49,969 nt of DNA. Source: an uncultured Acetatifactor sp. (GTDB taxonomy: Bacteria > Bacillota > Clostridia > Lachnospirales > Lachnospiraceae). The stretch's first letter is position 1; each line of letters opens with the position of its first letter. A model generated the notes under the pieces. That model did no database searches. It saw nothing but the letters and a program-made list of their open reading frames with translations, and was not told the origin of the DNA. Below, piece after piece: positions 15,653-24,655 of this stretch. The position numbers and the translations under genes are program-made. The stretch covers positions 1-49,969 of the forward strand of contig CAJGCP010000014.1 of the NCBI GenBank assembly GCA_904501885.1, in the 5' to 3' direction.

Positions 15653-16147
15653 ATGAAAAAGAGAATTTATTCCGTTTTGGTGGAAAATCAGGCCGGTGTA
15701 TTATGCAAAGTTGCTGGTCTGTTTTCGCGACGCTGTTTTAATATCGACAGTCTTGCTGTAGGCGAAACAGATAGTCCCGAAGTGTCCTGCATGACCATCG
15801 TCAGCAGTGGCGACGAACGCACCATAGAACAAATAGAAAAGCAGTTAAACAAAAAATTAGATGTTATCAAAGTAAAAACTTTGAAGGAACAGCAATGCAT
15901 TACCAAGGAATTGATGCTTGTAAAAATCAAATATAATACAAATAATCGTAAGGAAATCATGGAAATTTGTGAAATTATGAACGCTCAAATTGTAGATATG
16001 TCAAAGCACTTTATGATTATTCAGATTTGCGATGCACCGGATCGTGTGAAGGGGTTGCTTGCGATGTTTCGTTCTATCAGTATTGTGGAAGTTGCCCGAA
16101 CAGGGACCTTGGCGCTCTCCAAATGTAGCGAAAGCGATAAAGGGTAG
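15653..16147 (+). CDS. ilvN: Acetolactate synthase small (regulatory) subunit, first copy
   Basis: 164 residues with an N-terminal ACT domain (VENQAGVLCKVAGLFSRRCF at about 8-27) and the C-terminal small-subunit domain ending in VEVARTGTLAL. The family binds valine, activates the catalytic subunit and gives feedback inhibition. It lies directly after ilvB with a GAGGAG site. A second small-subunit gene follows after 87 bases; the two proteins differ throughout, so this is an old duplication or separate acquisition. This copy has Cys where the second has the more usual Gly (SRRCF versus SRRGY). Confidence 0.9.
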   Translation: MKKRIYSVLVENQAGVLCKVAGLFSRRCFNIDSLAVGETDSPEVSCMTIVSSGDERTIEQIEKQLNKKLDVIKVKTLKEQQCITKELMLVKIKYNTNNRKEIMEICEIMNAQIVDMSKHFMIIQICDAPDRVKGLLAMFRSISIVEVARTGTLALSKCSESDKG

Positions 16148-16171
16148 TTTTACAGATCACAAATCCCTTTG

Positions 16172-16200
16172 TTGACAGACTTATATCTGGTTGATATGAT
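16172..16200 (+). promoter_or_regulatory. Near-consensus promoter inside the ilv cluster
   Basis: TTGACA (16172-16177), a 17-base spacer, TATGAT (16195-16200), 35 bases before the second small-subunit ATG. One mismatch from consensus. It would allow the second small subunit, ilvC and leuCD to be expressed separately from ilvB. Confidence 0.78.
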
Positions 16201-16234
16201 GGAAAAGATGGCGATTAGAAAGGTGTAATGTAAT

Positions 16235-16735
16235 ATGCAGAAAAAGGTATTTCAGATTATTGTTAATAATACTTCCGGTGTTTTGAGCCGTATTTCAGGC
16301 TTATTTTCTCGAAGAGGCTATAACGTAGAAAGTATTACCGCAGGTACAACCACAGATGATGGTATTACCCGTATTACCATCGTGGCAAGCGGTGATTTAG
16401 AAGCACTGGAACAGATTGAAAAACAATTGGCAAAATTAGAGGACGTACTCACAATCAAAGAATTAAAACCCGATGAAAGTGTGTATCGGGAATTAATTCT
16501 ATTAAAAGTAAAAGTGTTGCCCCAGGATAGACAAAGTGTAATGTCTGTAGCCGATATCTTCCGGGCCAAGATTATCGATGTGGCGCCCGAGAGTCTTATC
16601 ATAGAATTAACAGGTAACCAACAAAAAATAGATGCTTTTATTTCCTTGTTGGAGGGCTATGAGATTTTAGAACAGGCCAGAACAGGCATCGCCGGTTTGG
16701 GTAGAGGCACAGAACATATTTTATATAGAGAATAA
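16235..16735 (+). CDS. ilvN: Acetolactate synthase small subunit, second copy
   Basis: 166 residues with the same layout as the preceding gene: an ACT domain containing NTSGVLSRISGLFSRRGYNV and a C-terminal regulatory domain ending ILEQARTGIAGL. Its ACT motif is closer to the usual family form than that of the first copy. It is preceded by its own near-consensus promoter and by an AGAAAGG ribosome site, and is followed 59 bases later by ilvC. The two copies might give different valine sensitivity or serve different catalytic subunits encoded elsewhere; this is inference. Confidence 0.9.
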   Translation: MQKKVFQIIVNNTSGVLSRISGLFSRRGYNVESITAGTTTDDGITRITIVASGDLEALEQIEKQLAKLEDVLTIKELKPDESVYRELILLKVKVLPQDRQSVMSVADIFRAKIIDVAPESLIIELTGNQQKIDAFISLLEGYEILEQARTGIAGLGRGTEHILYRE

Positions 16736-16794
16736 TACATAACCATCAGAACATTTTAAATTATAATAAATTATATAAATGGAGGATTTTTAAA

Positions 16795-17814
16795 ATGGCT
16801 AAGATTTTTTATCAGGAAGACTGTAATCTGTCTATGTTAGATGGAAAGACCGTAGCAATTATCGGTTACGGAAGTCAGGGACATGCACATGCATTGAATT
16901 TGAAGGATTCCGGATGCAATGTCATCATAGGTCTCTACGAAGGTTCCAGATCATGGGACAAAGCAGTGAAGCAGGGATTTGAAGTATTTACTGCTGCAGA
17001 AGCTGCAAAACGCGCGGATATCATCATGATTTTGATCAATGATGAGAAACAGGCAGATTTGTACAAGAACGACATCGAGCCCAATCTGGAAGCAGGCAAT
17101 ATGTTGATGTTTGCCCATGGTTTCAACATTCATTTCGGATGTATTGTTCCTCCTGCTGATGTTGATGTTACCATGATTGCACCTAAGGGCCCCGGACATA
17201 CTGTTAGAAGTGAATATCAGGCAGGCAAGGGAGTTCCCAGTCTGATTGCAGTACATCAGGATGCTACCGGTAAAGCGCAGGATATTGCACTTGCATATGC
17301 ACTGGGAATCGGTGGCGCAAGGGCAGGCGTTTTGGAAACCACCTTCCGTACCGAGACAGAAACAGACCTGTTTGGTGAGCAGGCAGTATTGTGTGGTGGT
17401 GTTTGCGCTTTGATGCAGGCCGGATTTGAAACCTTGGTGGAAGCAGGTTACGACGAGAGAAATGCATATTTTGAATGTATTCATGAAATGAAATTGATTG
17501 TAGACTTGATCTATCAGAGCGGTTTTGCAGGAATGAGATATTCCATTTCCAATACTGCTGAGTATGGTGATTATATCACCGGGCCTAAGATCATTACCGA
17601 AGATACCAAAAAGGCAATGAAGAAAGTACTTAGTGACATTCAGGACGGTACTTTTGCAAAGGAATTTTTGCTTGATATGTCCGGTGCAGGCAAGCAGGTA
17701 CATTTTAAAGCCATGAGAAAGCTTGCGTCTGAGCATCCCGCAGAGAAAGTCGGAGAAGATATCAGAAAGCTATACAGCTGGAATAACGAAGAAGACAAAC
17801 TGATTAACAACTAA
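16795..17814 (+). CDS. ilvC: Ketol-acid reductoisomerase
   Basis: 339 residues, the class I length. It isomerises and reduces acetolactate or acetohydroxybutyrate, the step after acetolactate synthase. The Rossmann motif GYGSQGHAHALNLKDSG is at about 23-39, followed by the cofactor loop LYEGSRSW, whose Arg/Ser residues suggest NADPH preference. AHGFNIHF, the PKGPGHTVR loop and acidic Mg-binding segments are present. A GGAGG site precedes the ATG. Codon choice suggests strong expression. It is followed by leuC. Confidence 0.95.
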   Translation: MAKIFYQEDCNLSMLDGKTVAIIGYGSQGHAHALNLKDSGCNVIIGLYEGSRSWDKAVKQGFEVFTAAEAAKRADIIMILINDEKQADLYKNDIEPNLEAGNMLMFAHGFNIHFGCIVPPADVDVTMIAPKGPGHTVRSEYQAGKGVPSLIAVHQDATGKAQDIALAYALGIGGARAGVLETTFRTETETDLFGEQAVLCGGVCALMQAGFETLVEAGYDERNAYFECIHEMKLIVDLIYQSGFAGMRYSISNTAEYGDYITGPKIITEDTKKAMKKVLSDIQDGTFAKEFLLDMSGAGKQVHFKAMRKLASEHPAEKVGEDIRKLYSWNNEEDKLINN

Positions 17815-17853
17815 TTTATTATACTCAATCTATCAGGTTGGAGGTTCGTACCT

Positions 17854-19122
17854 ATGGGAATGACAATGACCCAAAAGATTCTGGCCCGCGCTGCCGGTCT
17901 TGAAAGCGTTTGTGCCGGACAATTGATTGAGGCAAATCTGGACCTTGTTTTAGGAAACGATATTACCAGTCCGGTGGCCATCAAAGAAATGGATAAATTT
18001 CATACAAATGGTGTGTTTGACAAGAATAAAATCGCCCTTGTTCCGGATCATTTTGTACCCAATAAGGACATTAAATCTGCACAGCATTGCAAATGTGTTA
18101 GGGAATTTGCCAAAAAGCATGATATTACCAACTACTTTGAAGTTGGAGAGATGGGAATAGAACACGCATTATTGCCCGAAAAGGGACTTACCGTTCCCGG
18201 AGATGTGATTATTGGTGCTGATTCCCACACCTGTACTTATGGTGCGTTAGGTGCTTTTTCTACCGGAGTAGGAAGCACGGATATGGCGGCCGGTATGGCT
18301 ACAGGAAAAGCCTGGTTTAAAGTTCCTGCTGCAATTCAGTTTGTCCTGACAGGTAAGCCCGCAAAATGGATTAGCGGAAAAGATATTATTCTACATATCA
18401 TTGGAATGATAGGTGTGGATGGCGCATTATACAAATCCATGGAATTTACAGGAGACGGTATTGCTTATTTGTCCATGGACGATCGTTTTACCATTGCCAA
18501 TATGGCCATTGAAGCTGGTGGCAAGAACGGCATTTTTCCGGTGGACGATATTGCATTGGAATATGTAAAAGCACATTCCGATAAGCCATATACGGTATTT
18601 GAAGCTGATTCGGATGCTGTTTACGACCAGGTGTATACCATTGACTTAAGTGCCTTGAAGCCTACTGTAGCATTTCCCCACTTGCCGGAAAATACCCATA
18701 CCATAGATGAAATCCAGGCAATGGAAGATATTTTCATCGATCAGGTGGTGATTGGTTCTTGCACCAACGGTAGACCTGAGGACTTGAGAATTGCTGCTGA
18801 AATTCTTTCCGGCAAACATATTGCCAAGGGCATGCGTTGTATTATCATTCCCGGCACACAGGCTATTTATATGCAAGCCATTGAAGAAGGTTGGGTGAAG
18901 ACATTTATAGAAGCAGGTGCTATTGTCAGTACTCCAACTTGCGGACCCTGTTTAGGTGGTTATCTGGGTATTCTTGCAGAGAACGAAAGATGTGTTTCCA
19001 CCACAAATCGAAATTTTGTGGGTCGTATGGGGCATATCACATCCGAGATTTATTTGGCAAGTCCTGCTATTGCAGCCGCAAGTGCCATTACCGGTAAGAT
19101 TTCATCACCGGAAGAAGTATAG
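17854..19122 (+). CDS. leuC: 3-isopropylmalate dehydratase large subunit
   Basis: 422 residues, the shorter archaeal/Firmicutes-type form rather than the about 466-residue E. coli form. The 4Fe-4S ligands are Cys303 (GSCTNGR), Cys363 and Cys366 (TCGPC). It works with LeuD to isomerise 2-isopropylmalate in leucine synthesis. The close relative homoaconitase cannot be fully excluded by sequence reading, but the ilv neighbours favour leucine. leuD starts 10 bases after its stop. leuA and leuB are not in the window. Confidence 0.92.
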   Translation: MGMTMTQKILARAAGLESVCAGQLIEANLDLVLGNDITSPVAIKEMDKFHTNGVFDKNKIALVPDHFVPNKDIKSAQHCKCVREFAKKHDITNYFEVGEMGIEHALLPEKGLTVPGDVIIGADSHTCTYGALGAFSTGVGSTDMAAGMATGKAWFKVPAAIQFVLTGKPAKWISGKDIILHIIGMIGVDGALYKSMEFTGDGIAYLSMDDRFTIANMAIEAGGKNGIFPVDDIALEYVKAHSDKPYTVFEADSDAVYDQVYTIDLSALKPTVAFPHLPENTHTIDEIQAMEDIFIDQVVIGSCTNGRPEDLRIAAEILSGKHIAKGMRCIIIPGTQAIYMQAIEEGWVKTFIEAGAIVSTPTCGPCLGGYLGILAENERCVSTTNRNFVGRMGHITSEIYLASPAIAAASAITGKISSPEEV

Positions 19123-19131
19123 GAGGTCTCT

Positions 19132-19617
19132 ATGGAAGCGAAAGGTATTGTTTTTAAATATGGTGACAATGTAGATACAGACGTCATTATTCCTGCAAGA
19201 TATCTAAATTCTTCAGACCCCAAAGAGCTGGCGATGCACTGTATGGAAGATATTGATGCAGAATTCATCCATAATGTAAAAAAAGGCGATATCATAGTGG
19301 CGGATAAAAACTTTGGTTGCGGTTCTTCCAGAGAGCATGCCCCTATTGCCATCAAGGCGGCCGGTGTCAGCTGCGTGATTGCAGAAACTTTTGCCAGAAT
19401 TTTTTACCGTAATGCAATTAATATTGGATTGCCCATCATCGAATGTCCCGAGGCTGCCAAGGGCATCAAGGCAGGAGATGAAGTACATGTAAACTTTGAT
19501 ACCGGAGTTATTACCAATGTGACCACCGGCGGACGGTTCCAAGGGCAACCTTTTCCTGAGTTTATGCAAAAAATTATAGCTTCTGAGGGATTGATTTCGT
19601 ACATTAATAACAAATAA
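19132..19617 (+). CDS. leuD: 3-isopropylmalate dehydratase small subunit
   Basis: 161 residues, matching the short LeuD partner of the short LeuC. It forms the swivelling domain that completes the active site: DNVDTDVIIPARYL near the N-terminus and the GCGSSREHAP loop are both visible. The AGGAGG site overlaps the gap after leuC, so the subunits are probably made in equal amounts. A terminator follows within a few bases, closing the branched-chain cluster. Confidence 0.93.
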   Translation: MEAKGIVFKYGDNVDTDVIIPARYLNSSDPKELAMHCMEDIDAEFIHNVKKGDIIVADKNFGCGSSREHAPIAIKAAGVSCVIAETFARIFYRNAINIGLPIIECPEAAKGIKAGDEVHVNFDTGVITNVTTGGRFQGQPFPEFMQKIIASEGLISYINNK

Positions 19618-19620
19618 TAT

Positions 19621-19660
19621 AGGAAGTTCCGGTCTATGGCCGGGACTTCTTTGTTATATT
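19621..19660 (+). terminator. Intrinsic terminator after leuD
   Basis: A 12-bp stem with two G-U pairs (19623-19634 with 19638-19649), a 3-base loop, then a T-rich tail (TTTGTTATATTTT). Confidence 0.85.
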
Positions 19661-19675
19661 TTGGGTAAATTTAAC

Positions 19676-19704
19676 TTGAAACATATGTTCGATTATGGTA
19701 TGAT
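19676..19704 (+). promoter_or_regulatory. ruvAB promoter overlapping a LexA-like (SOS) box
   Basis: TTGAAA (19676-19681), a 17-base spacer and TATGAT (19699-19704) form a good promoter 60 bases before ruvA. Overlapping the -35 and spacer, 19678-19691 reads GAAACATATGTTCG, matching 12 of 14 bases of the Gram-positive LexA palindrome CGAACATATGTTCG. ruvAB is part of the SOS regulon in Bacillus subtilis, so LexA control is likely. Confidence 0.72.
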
Positions 19705-19763
19705 ATATAAAATTAGATTTATTTAGCGACAAGAATCAAATCAATTGCAAGGATGAAAAGAGT

Positions 19764-20369
19764 ATGATTGCTTTTTTAAAAGGATTCATTGAGGAAATTT
19801 CCGAAGATACGTTACAGTTAGATGTGCAAAATGTCGGTTATAACATTAGGATAACCACTTCCTGCGCTGCAAGTTTGTCAGGAGAAAAAGGTATTGTAAA
19901 AATCTACACTTATATGAGCGTGAAAGAAGACGGCGTTGGTCTGTTTGGCTTTCTTACGAAAAACGAATTAGAAATTTTCAAAAAATGCATCAGCGTAAAC
20001 GGCATTGGCCCCAAAGCTGCCATGTCAATTTTATCTACGATGGATGCAGACACCCTTAGATTTGCCATTTTATCCGGAGATGCCAAAGCCATATCTAAGG
20101 CCCCCGGTGTTGGTTCTAAAATGGCGGAGAGATTAATTCTTGAATTAAAGGATAAACTGCCCGCAGATGACAGTTATTTTGATATGGAAGCCAAAGCATA
20201 CGCCTCCCAAACATCCTTAGAAGGGGCGCAGACCCAGGAAGCTGTTGCTGCGCTTGTTTCATTGGGGTACAATCAAACTGAAGCCAGAAAAGCCATTCAA
20301 AGCGTTGTGGGCGCAGAGAATATGGATTCCGGCGAAATTTTAAGACTTGCTTTGAAGCAGTTATATTAA
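19764..20369 (+). CDS. ruvA: Holliday junction branch migration protein RuvA
   Basis: 201 residues. RuvA tetramers bind four-way junctions and load the RuvB motor. The N-terminal OB domain begins MIAFLKGFIEEI, helix-hairpin-helix segments read VNGIGPKAAM and APGVGSKMAERLI, and the C-terminal domain that contacts RuvB carries ALVSLGYNQTEARKAI. ruvB follows 18 bases later. No ruvC gene is adjacent. The likely promoter overlaps a LexA-like box. Confidence 0.95.
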   Translation: MIAFLKGFIEEISEDTLQLDVQNVGYNIRITTSCAASLSGEKGIVKIYTYMSVKEDGVGLFGFLTKNELEIFKKCISVNGIGPKAAMSILSTMDADTLRFAILSGDAKAISKAPGVGSKMAERLILELKDKLPADDSYFDMEAKAYASQTSLEGAQTQEAVAALVSLGYNQTEARKAIQSVVGAENMDSGEILRLALKQLY

Positions 20370-20387
20370 TTCATAAGGAATCATAGT

Positions 20388-21386
20388 ATGAGCAGAAGAT
20401 TAATTGAAACAAGTATTACTCCGGAAGATATTAAATTAGAAAGTTCTATTCGTCCGCAAACATTGAATGACTATATCGGACAAAACAAAGTAAAAGAGAA
20501 TCTAAAGGTTTGCATTGATGCTGCAAAAATGCGAGGCGACACATTGGATCATGTTTTGTTTTATGGTCCTCCCGGCTTAGGAAAAACCACACTTTCCGGC
20601 ATCATCGCCAATGAGATGGGGGTCAACATGAAGGTTACCAGTGGTCCTGCCATTGAAAAACCGGGTGAACTTGCGGCTATTTTAAGTGGATTAGAGCCGG
20701 GTGACCTCTTATTTATTGACGAAATTCATCGTTTGAATCGTCAGGTCGAAGAAGTGTTGTATCCCGCAATGGAAGATTTTTGTATTGATATCATGATTGG
20801 AAAGGGCAGCACTGCCAAATCCATTCGCCTGGATTTGCCACATTTCACCTTAGTTGGGGCAACCACCAGGGCGGGCATGTTGACCGCACCTTTGCGTGAC
20901 CGTTTTGGCCTGATTGAACGTCTTGATTTTTATACTGTATCCGAATTGCAGACCATTGTTCAAAACTCTGCCAAAATACTTGATGTTGAAGTAGATTCTG
21001 CAGGCGCATGTGAAATTGCAAGACGCAGTAGAGGGACGCCACGACTTGCCAATCGCATATTAAAAAGAGTTCGTGATTTTGCTCAAGTAAAATATGACGG
21101 CAAGATTACAGAAGAGATTACCAAAACAGCTCTGGATCTCATGGATATTGACAATTTGGGACTTGATCACATTGATAAAAATATCCTGTTAACCTTAATT
21201 GAAAAATTTGATGGTGGTCCTGTTGGTTTGGAAACATTAGCAGCATCCATCGGAGAAGATAGTGGTACCATTGAAGATGTATACGAACCCTATTTAATTA
21301 AGAATGGATTTCTTAATCGTACTCCACGTGGACGAATGGTGACGGATTTGGCTTATCGTCATTTGGGTCTAGAAAGACTTGCCTGA
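20388..21386 (+). CDS. ruvB: Holliday junction branch migration ATPase RuvB
   Basis: 332 residues, AAA+ motor. Walker A is GPPGLGKT at 60-67, Walker B is LLFIDEIHR (Asp111-Glu112), sensor 1 lies in TLVGATTRAGML, the arginine finger region in APLRDRFG, and the C-terminal winged helix ends TPRGRMVTDLAYRHLGL. It drives branch migration with RuvA. It is co-transcribed with ruvA, and zapA follows 74 bases downstream. Confidence 0.96.
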   Translation: MSRRLIETSITPEDIKLESSIRPQTLNDYIGQNKVKENLKVCIDAAKMRGDTLDHVLFYGPPGLGKTTLSGIIANEMGVNMKVTSGPAIEKPGELAAILSGLEPGDLLFIDEIHRLNRQVEEVLYPAMEDFCIDIMIGKGSTAKSIRLDLPHFTLVGATTRAGMLTAPLRDRFGLIERLDFYTVSELQTIVQNSAKILDVEVDSAGACEIARRSRGTPRLANRILKRVRDFAQVKYDGKITEEITKTALDLMDIDNLGLDHIDKNILLTLIEKFDGGPVGLETLAASIGEDSGTIEDVYEPYLIKNGFLNRTPRGRMVTDLAYRHLGLERLA

Positions 21387-21460
21387 ATCCATACAATGAG
21401 ATATAATTATCAAAAGGATATATGAAGCAATAGGTATGATGTTACAAAGGAGAGGCAATT

Positions 21461-21790
21461 ATGAATTCTAAAACAGATGCAGATGTACTGATTGGTGGCA
21501 AGTTATTCACTTTAAGCGGTTATGAAAGCGAAGAATATCTGCAAAAAGTTGCCTCCTATATCAATAAAAAAATAGACGAATATAATAAAATTGATTCTTT
21601 TCGTCGTCAACCGTCTGACAGACAGGCTGTTTTATTGCAATTAAACATTGCAGATGATTATTTTAAAGCAAAACGTCAAATTTCTATCTTAGAAGATGAC
21701 ATCAAAGCAAAAGAAAAAGAATTATATGATTTGAAACATGAGTTGATTTCCACACAGATTCGTTTGGAAACTGAGTTAAATAAAAAATAA
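21461..21790 (+). CDS. zapA: Cell division protein ZapA
   Basis: 109 residues. ZapA crosslinks FtsZ filaments at mid-cell. The globular N-terminal part (DVLIGGKLFTLSGYESEEYLQKVASYI) matches the family, and a C-terminal coiled coil of about 45 residues (KRQISILEDDIKAKEKELYDLK) supports dimerisation. Length and layout fit the Firmicutes form. A GGAGAGG site precedes the ATG. The gene ends at a clear terminator. Confidence 0.9.
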   Translation: MNSKTDADVLIGGKLFTLSGYESEEYLQKVASYINKKIDEYNKIDSFRRQPSDRQAVLLQLNIADDYFKAKRQISILEDDIKAKEKELYDLKHELISTQIRLETELNKK

Positions 21791-21795
21791 TAATG

Positions 21796-21825
21796 GGCTG
21801 TCCACAGGACAGCCTTATTTCTTTT
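21796..21825 (+). terminator. Intrinsic terminator after zapA
   Basis: A perfect 8-bp GC-rich stem (21796-21803 with 21807-21814), a 3-base ACA loop, and a TTATTTCTTTT tail. The U32-family gene starts 18 bases later, so some readthrough may supply it. Confidence 0.85.
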
Positions 21826-21842
21826 GAAAGGAACTTCCATTA

Positions 21843-24110
21843 ATGAAGGCAGTAAACAACAATTTCAACATACCTGAATTATTATCCCCTGCCGGAGAAC
21901 CCGACAGTTTTTTTGGTGCAATCAACGCCGGGGCAGATGCAATCTATTTGGCAGGAGAAAAATTTGGAGCCAGAGCATACGCAACAAATTTTAATACAGA
22001 CACTCTTGTGAACTGCATTTATTATGCCCATTTGATGCATAAAAAAGTATATTTAACTGTAAACACCCTTTTCAAAGAAAACGAAACAGAACAGTTACTC
22101 GCGTATATCCTTCCATTTTATGAAGCAGGGTTGGATGCGTGTATCGTGCAGGATTTAGGTGCGCTACGGATCTTAAAAACAGCATTTCCTGACATGGAAA
22201 TACATATCAGTACACAAATGACCATCTGCAGTCAATACGGTGCAAATTTACTGAAAGAAATGGGAGCCTCCAGAATTGTACCCGCCAGGGAATTAAGTTT
22301 AAATGAGATTCAACAAATAAAAAGAAATGTAAATATTGAATTAGAAACATTCATCCATGGTGCAATGTGTTATTGTTATTCCGGGCAATGCCTATTTAGC
22401 AGCATTCTTGGTGGACGAAGCGGTAACCGTGGAAGATGTGCGCAGCCTTGCCGTTTGCCTTATCAGATAAGAGAGAACCATGCCATTTCCCGTGAAATGT
22501 ATCCCTTAAGTCTCAAGGATATGTGTACCATAGAACATCTTCCTCAATTAATAGAATCCGGCATTGACTCTTTTAAAATTGAAGGGCGAATGAAAAAACC
22601 GGAATATGCTGCCGGAGTCACAGATGTCTATCGTCGGGCAATGGACCGATACTTTGAACTTAGAACAATGCATGGCGCAGAAGAAGCCGCACACAGATAT
22701 ACCTGCGATTCCTCCGATCAAAAAATATTATCATCGCTGTATATTCGAAGCGAAGTACAGGATGGATATTATTTCAAACACAATGGAAAAGAGATGATTA
22801 CGTTGGAATCCCCTTCTTATGCAGGAGGAGATGAACAATTGCTGGCTTCTATCCAACAATCATTTTTACATACAAAAAAGCGTTTACCGGTAGAAATAAA
22901 TGCCAAATTCTCTGTTGGTGCACCTGCCAAACTTTCCATTCGCTGTGAAGATGCAGAGATTCATGTAGAAGGCGCAGTGGTAGAACAAGCGAAAAATGCA
23001 CCTTTAACAGAAGAAAACATCAAAAAACAATTGCTTAAATTAGGGGATACCAGTTTTTTTTCCGAGCACATAAGCATTCAAATGGATGATACCATTTTCT
23101 TTTCGCTAAAGGCATTGAACGAGTTGCGTAGGGACGCGTGTGACAGGCTACTTGTTGCCCTAACGCAGAAGCAAAGAAGAATTGCTCCGGATTTTATGCT
23201 ACAACCATCTTTTGAAACCGATGGAATCAGTAGTATTTTGAAAATAAGTCACAAAAATAACGACTGTAAAATTTCTGAAGAACCGATGTATTCTATTTTG
23301 GTTTCCAATTTACTGCAACTACAGGAAGTGCATCGTTATTTACAGAAAAATAGTAGACAAGTTTCTCGGGTCTATATAGAAATAGACTGTTTTTTTGATA
23401 AATCAGCTGAGATGACAGAATCTATTTTGACTCTAAAAAAATATACCGAAATATGGATTGCTTTGCCCTATATCTTCCGTAATAAAACAGAACAGGAAAT
23501 GGAGCAGTTGCTATTACTTCATGAAGCAATCCATTTTGACGGGGTACTGGTTCGCTCTATGGATGAATTTGGCTTCCTTAAAAATCATCCATTTCAAAAA
23601 TTGCCCCTACGGGCAGATGCAGGTGTTTATACATGGAATTTTGCAGCAACCCAAGAACTATCAGAAATCTGCCAAAGATTTACGATTCCCTATGAATTGA
23701 ATTCCAAAGAACAGGGAATACTGCTAAATAAAGCAAATGCATCTTCTTATGAAAAAATAGTGTATGGTAGAATTCCGATGATGGTAACAGCCAACTGTGT
23801 CATGCGTACGTCGAAAGGATGCAATAAAGATAACCACGCCACATTACATTTGGTGGACAGATATAAAAAAGAGTTTCCTGTGGTGCGAAATTGTGGCCAG
23901 TGTTATAATGTCATTTACAACAGCGTACCGCTCCGATTATCATTGGAAACCCAAGGGAATTCACAGTTCAAAGAGCTTCGATTACAGTTTACCATCGAGG
24001 ATGCCGACACCACTGCCAATGTCTTAGAATATTATCTGGGAGAGGAAAGTACTTCCAATCATTTCTCCCAAGAATATACCACGGGACATGAGAAAAGAGG
24101 CGTAGAATAA
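21843..24110 (+). CDS. U32 family peptidase-like protein with C-terminal DUF3656-type domain
   Basis: 755 residues. The N-terminal half is a U32 barrel: ELLSPAGEPDSFFGAINAGA near residue 11, then the signature around FIHGAMCYCYSGQC and GRSGNRGRCAQPCRLPY with its cysteines. The long C-terminal half resembles the DUF3656-type extension seen in RlhA/YdcP-like members. Relatives are now known as RNA hydroxylases (RlhA on 23S rRNA, TrhP on tRNA) rather than proteases, so an RNA-modifying role is more likely than collagenase activity. A GAAAGG site precedes the ATG. The exact RNA target is unknown. Confidence 0.85.
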   Translation: MKAVNNNFNIPELLSPAGEPDSFFGAINAGADAIYLAGEKFGARAYATNFNTDTLVNCIYYAHLMHKKVYLTVNTLFKENETEQLLAYILPFYEAGLDACIVQDLGALRILKTAFPDMEIHISTQMTICSQYGANLLKEMGASRIVPARELSLNEIQQIKRNVNIELETFIHGAMCYCYSGQCLFSSILGGRSGNRGRCAQPCRLPYQIRENHAISREMYPLSLKDMCTIEHLPQLIESGIDSFKIEGRMKKPEYAAGVTDVYRRAMDRYFELRTMHGAEEAAHRYTCDSSDQKILSSLYIRSEVQDGYYFKHNGKEMITLESPSYAGGDEQLLASIQQSFLHTKKRLPVEINAKFSVGAPAKLSIRCEDAEIHVEGAVVEQAKNAPLTEENIKKQLLKLGDTSFFSEHISIQMDDTIFFSLKALNELRRDACDRLLVALTQKQRRIAPDFMLQPSFETDGISSILKISHKNNDCKISEEPMYSILVSNLLQLQEVHRYLQKNSRQVSRVYIEIDCFFDKSAEMTESILTLKKYTEIWIALPYIFRNKTEQEMEQLLLLHEAIHFDGVLVRSMDEFGFLKNHPFQKLPLRADAGVYTWNFAATQELSEICQRFTIPYELNSKEQGILLNKANASSYEKIVYGRIPMMVTANCVMRTSKGCNKDNHATLHLVDRYKKEFPVVRNCGQCYNVIYNSVPLRLSLETQGNSQFKELRLQFTIEDADTTANVLEYYLGEESTSNHFSQEYTTGHEKRGVE

Positions 24111-24128
24111 AATTTATAATTTATTCAC

Positions 24129-24157
24129 TTGCACTTCCCTTCGCATTAGACTATACT
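24129..24157 (+). promoter_or_regulatory. Promoter of the Nudix–DUF2953–gerW group
   Basis: TTGCAC (24129-24134), a 17-base spacer and TATACT (24152-24157), 43 bases before the Nudix start codon. Four of six and five of six consensus bases. Confidence 0.6.
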
Positions 24158-24199
24158 AAATTTAATTATTACTATATTACGCCATACAGGAGGATTGCA

Positions 24200-24655
24200 A
24201 TGATAGAAGCAGTAAGCTGTGGTGGTGTAGTGATTTTCCGCGGAAAGATTCTTCTCTTGTATAAAAGTTACAAGAACAAATACGACGGATGGGTTCTGCC
24301 CAAAGGTACCGTAGAAACAGGAGAGTCTCATGAACAAACAGCACTTCGGGAAGTGAAAGAAGAAACCGGAGTCAAAGCAAACATCATTAAGTATATTGAT
24401 AAAAGCGTGTATTCATTCAACGTTCCCGAAGACGTCGTTGAGAAAGAAGTTCATTGGTATCTGATGAGCGCGGATAGTTATTACAGCAAACCACAAAGAG
24501 AAGAAAACTTTATGGATTCCGGCTATTATAAATACCACGAGGCCTATCATTTGCTGAAATTCTCAAACGAGAAACAGATTTTAGAAAAAGCGTACGAAGA
24601 GTACAAAGAGTTAAAGAGGAATAATCTTTGGAAGGAGAACACATGGCACTCATAA
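24200..24655 (+). CDS. Nudix hydrolase
   Basis: 151 residues with a complete Nudix box at 36-58 (Gly36, Glu42, Arg50-Glu51, Glu54-Glu55, Gly57), which binds Mg and cleaves nucleoside diphosphates linked to another moiety. The length and WVLPKGTVE lead-in resemble the diadenosine-polyphosphate/MutT-like group. An AGGAGG site precedes the ATG. Its last 13 bases overlap the start of the DUF2953 gene. Substrate unknown. Confidence 0.9.
   Translation: MIEAVSCGGVVIFRGKILLLYKSYKNKYDGWVLPKGTVETGESHEQTALREVKEETGVKANIIKYIDKSVYSFNVPEDVVEKEVHWYLMSADSYYSKPQREENFMDSGYYKYHEAYHLLKFSNEKQILEKAYEEYKELKRNNLWKENTWHS

Noticed and set aside
16951..17736. Minus-strand open frame (261 codons) opposite ilvC
   Set aside because: Antisense shadow of a strongly biased, highly expressed gene; no homology recognised.
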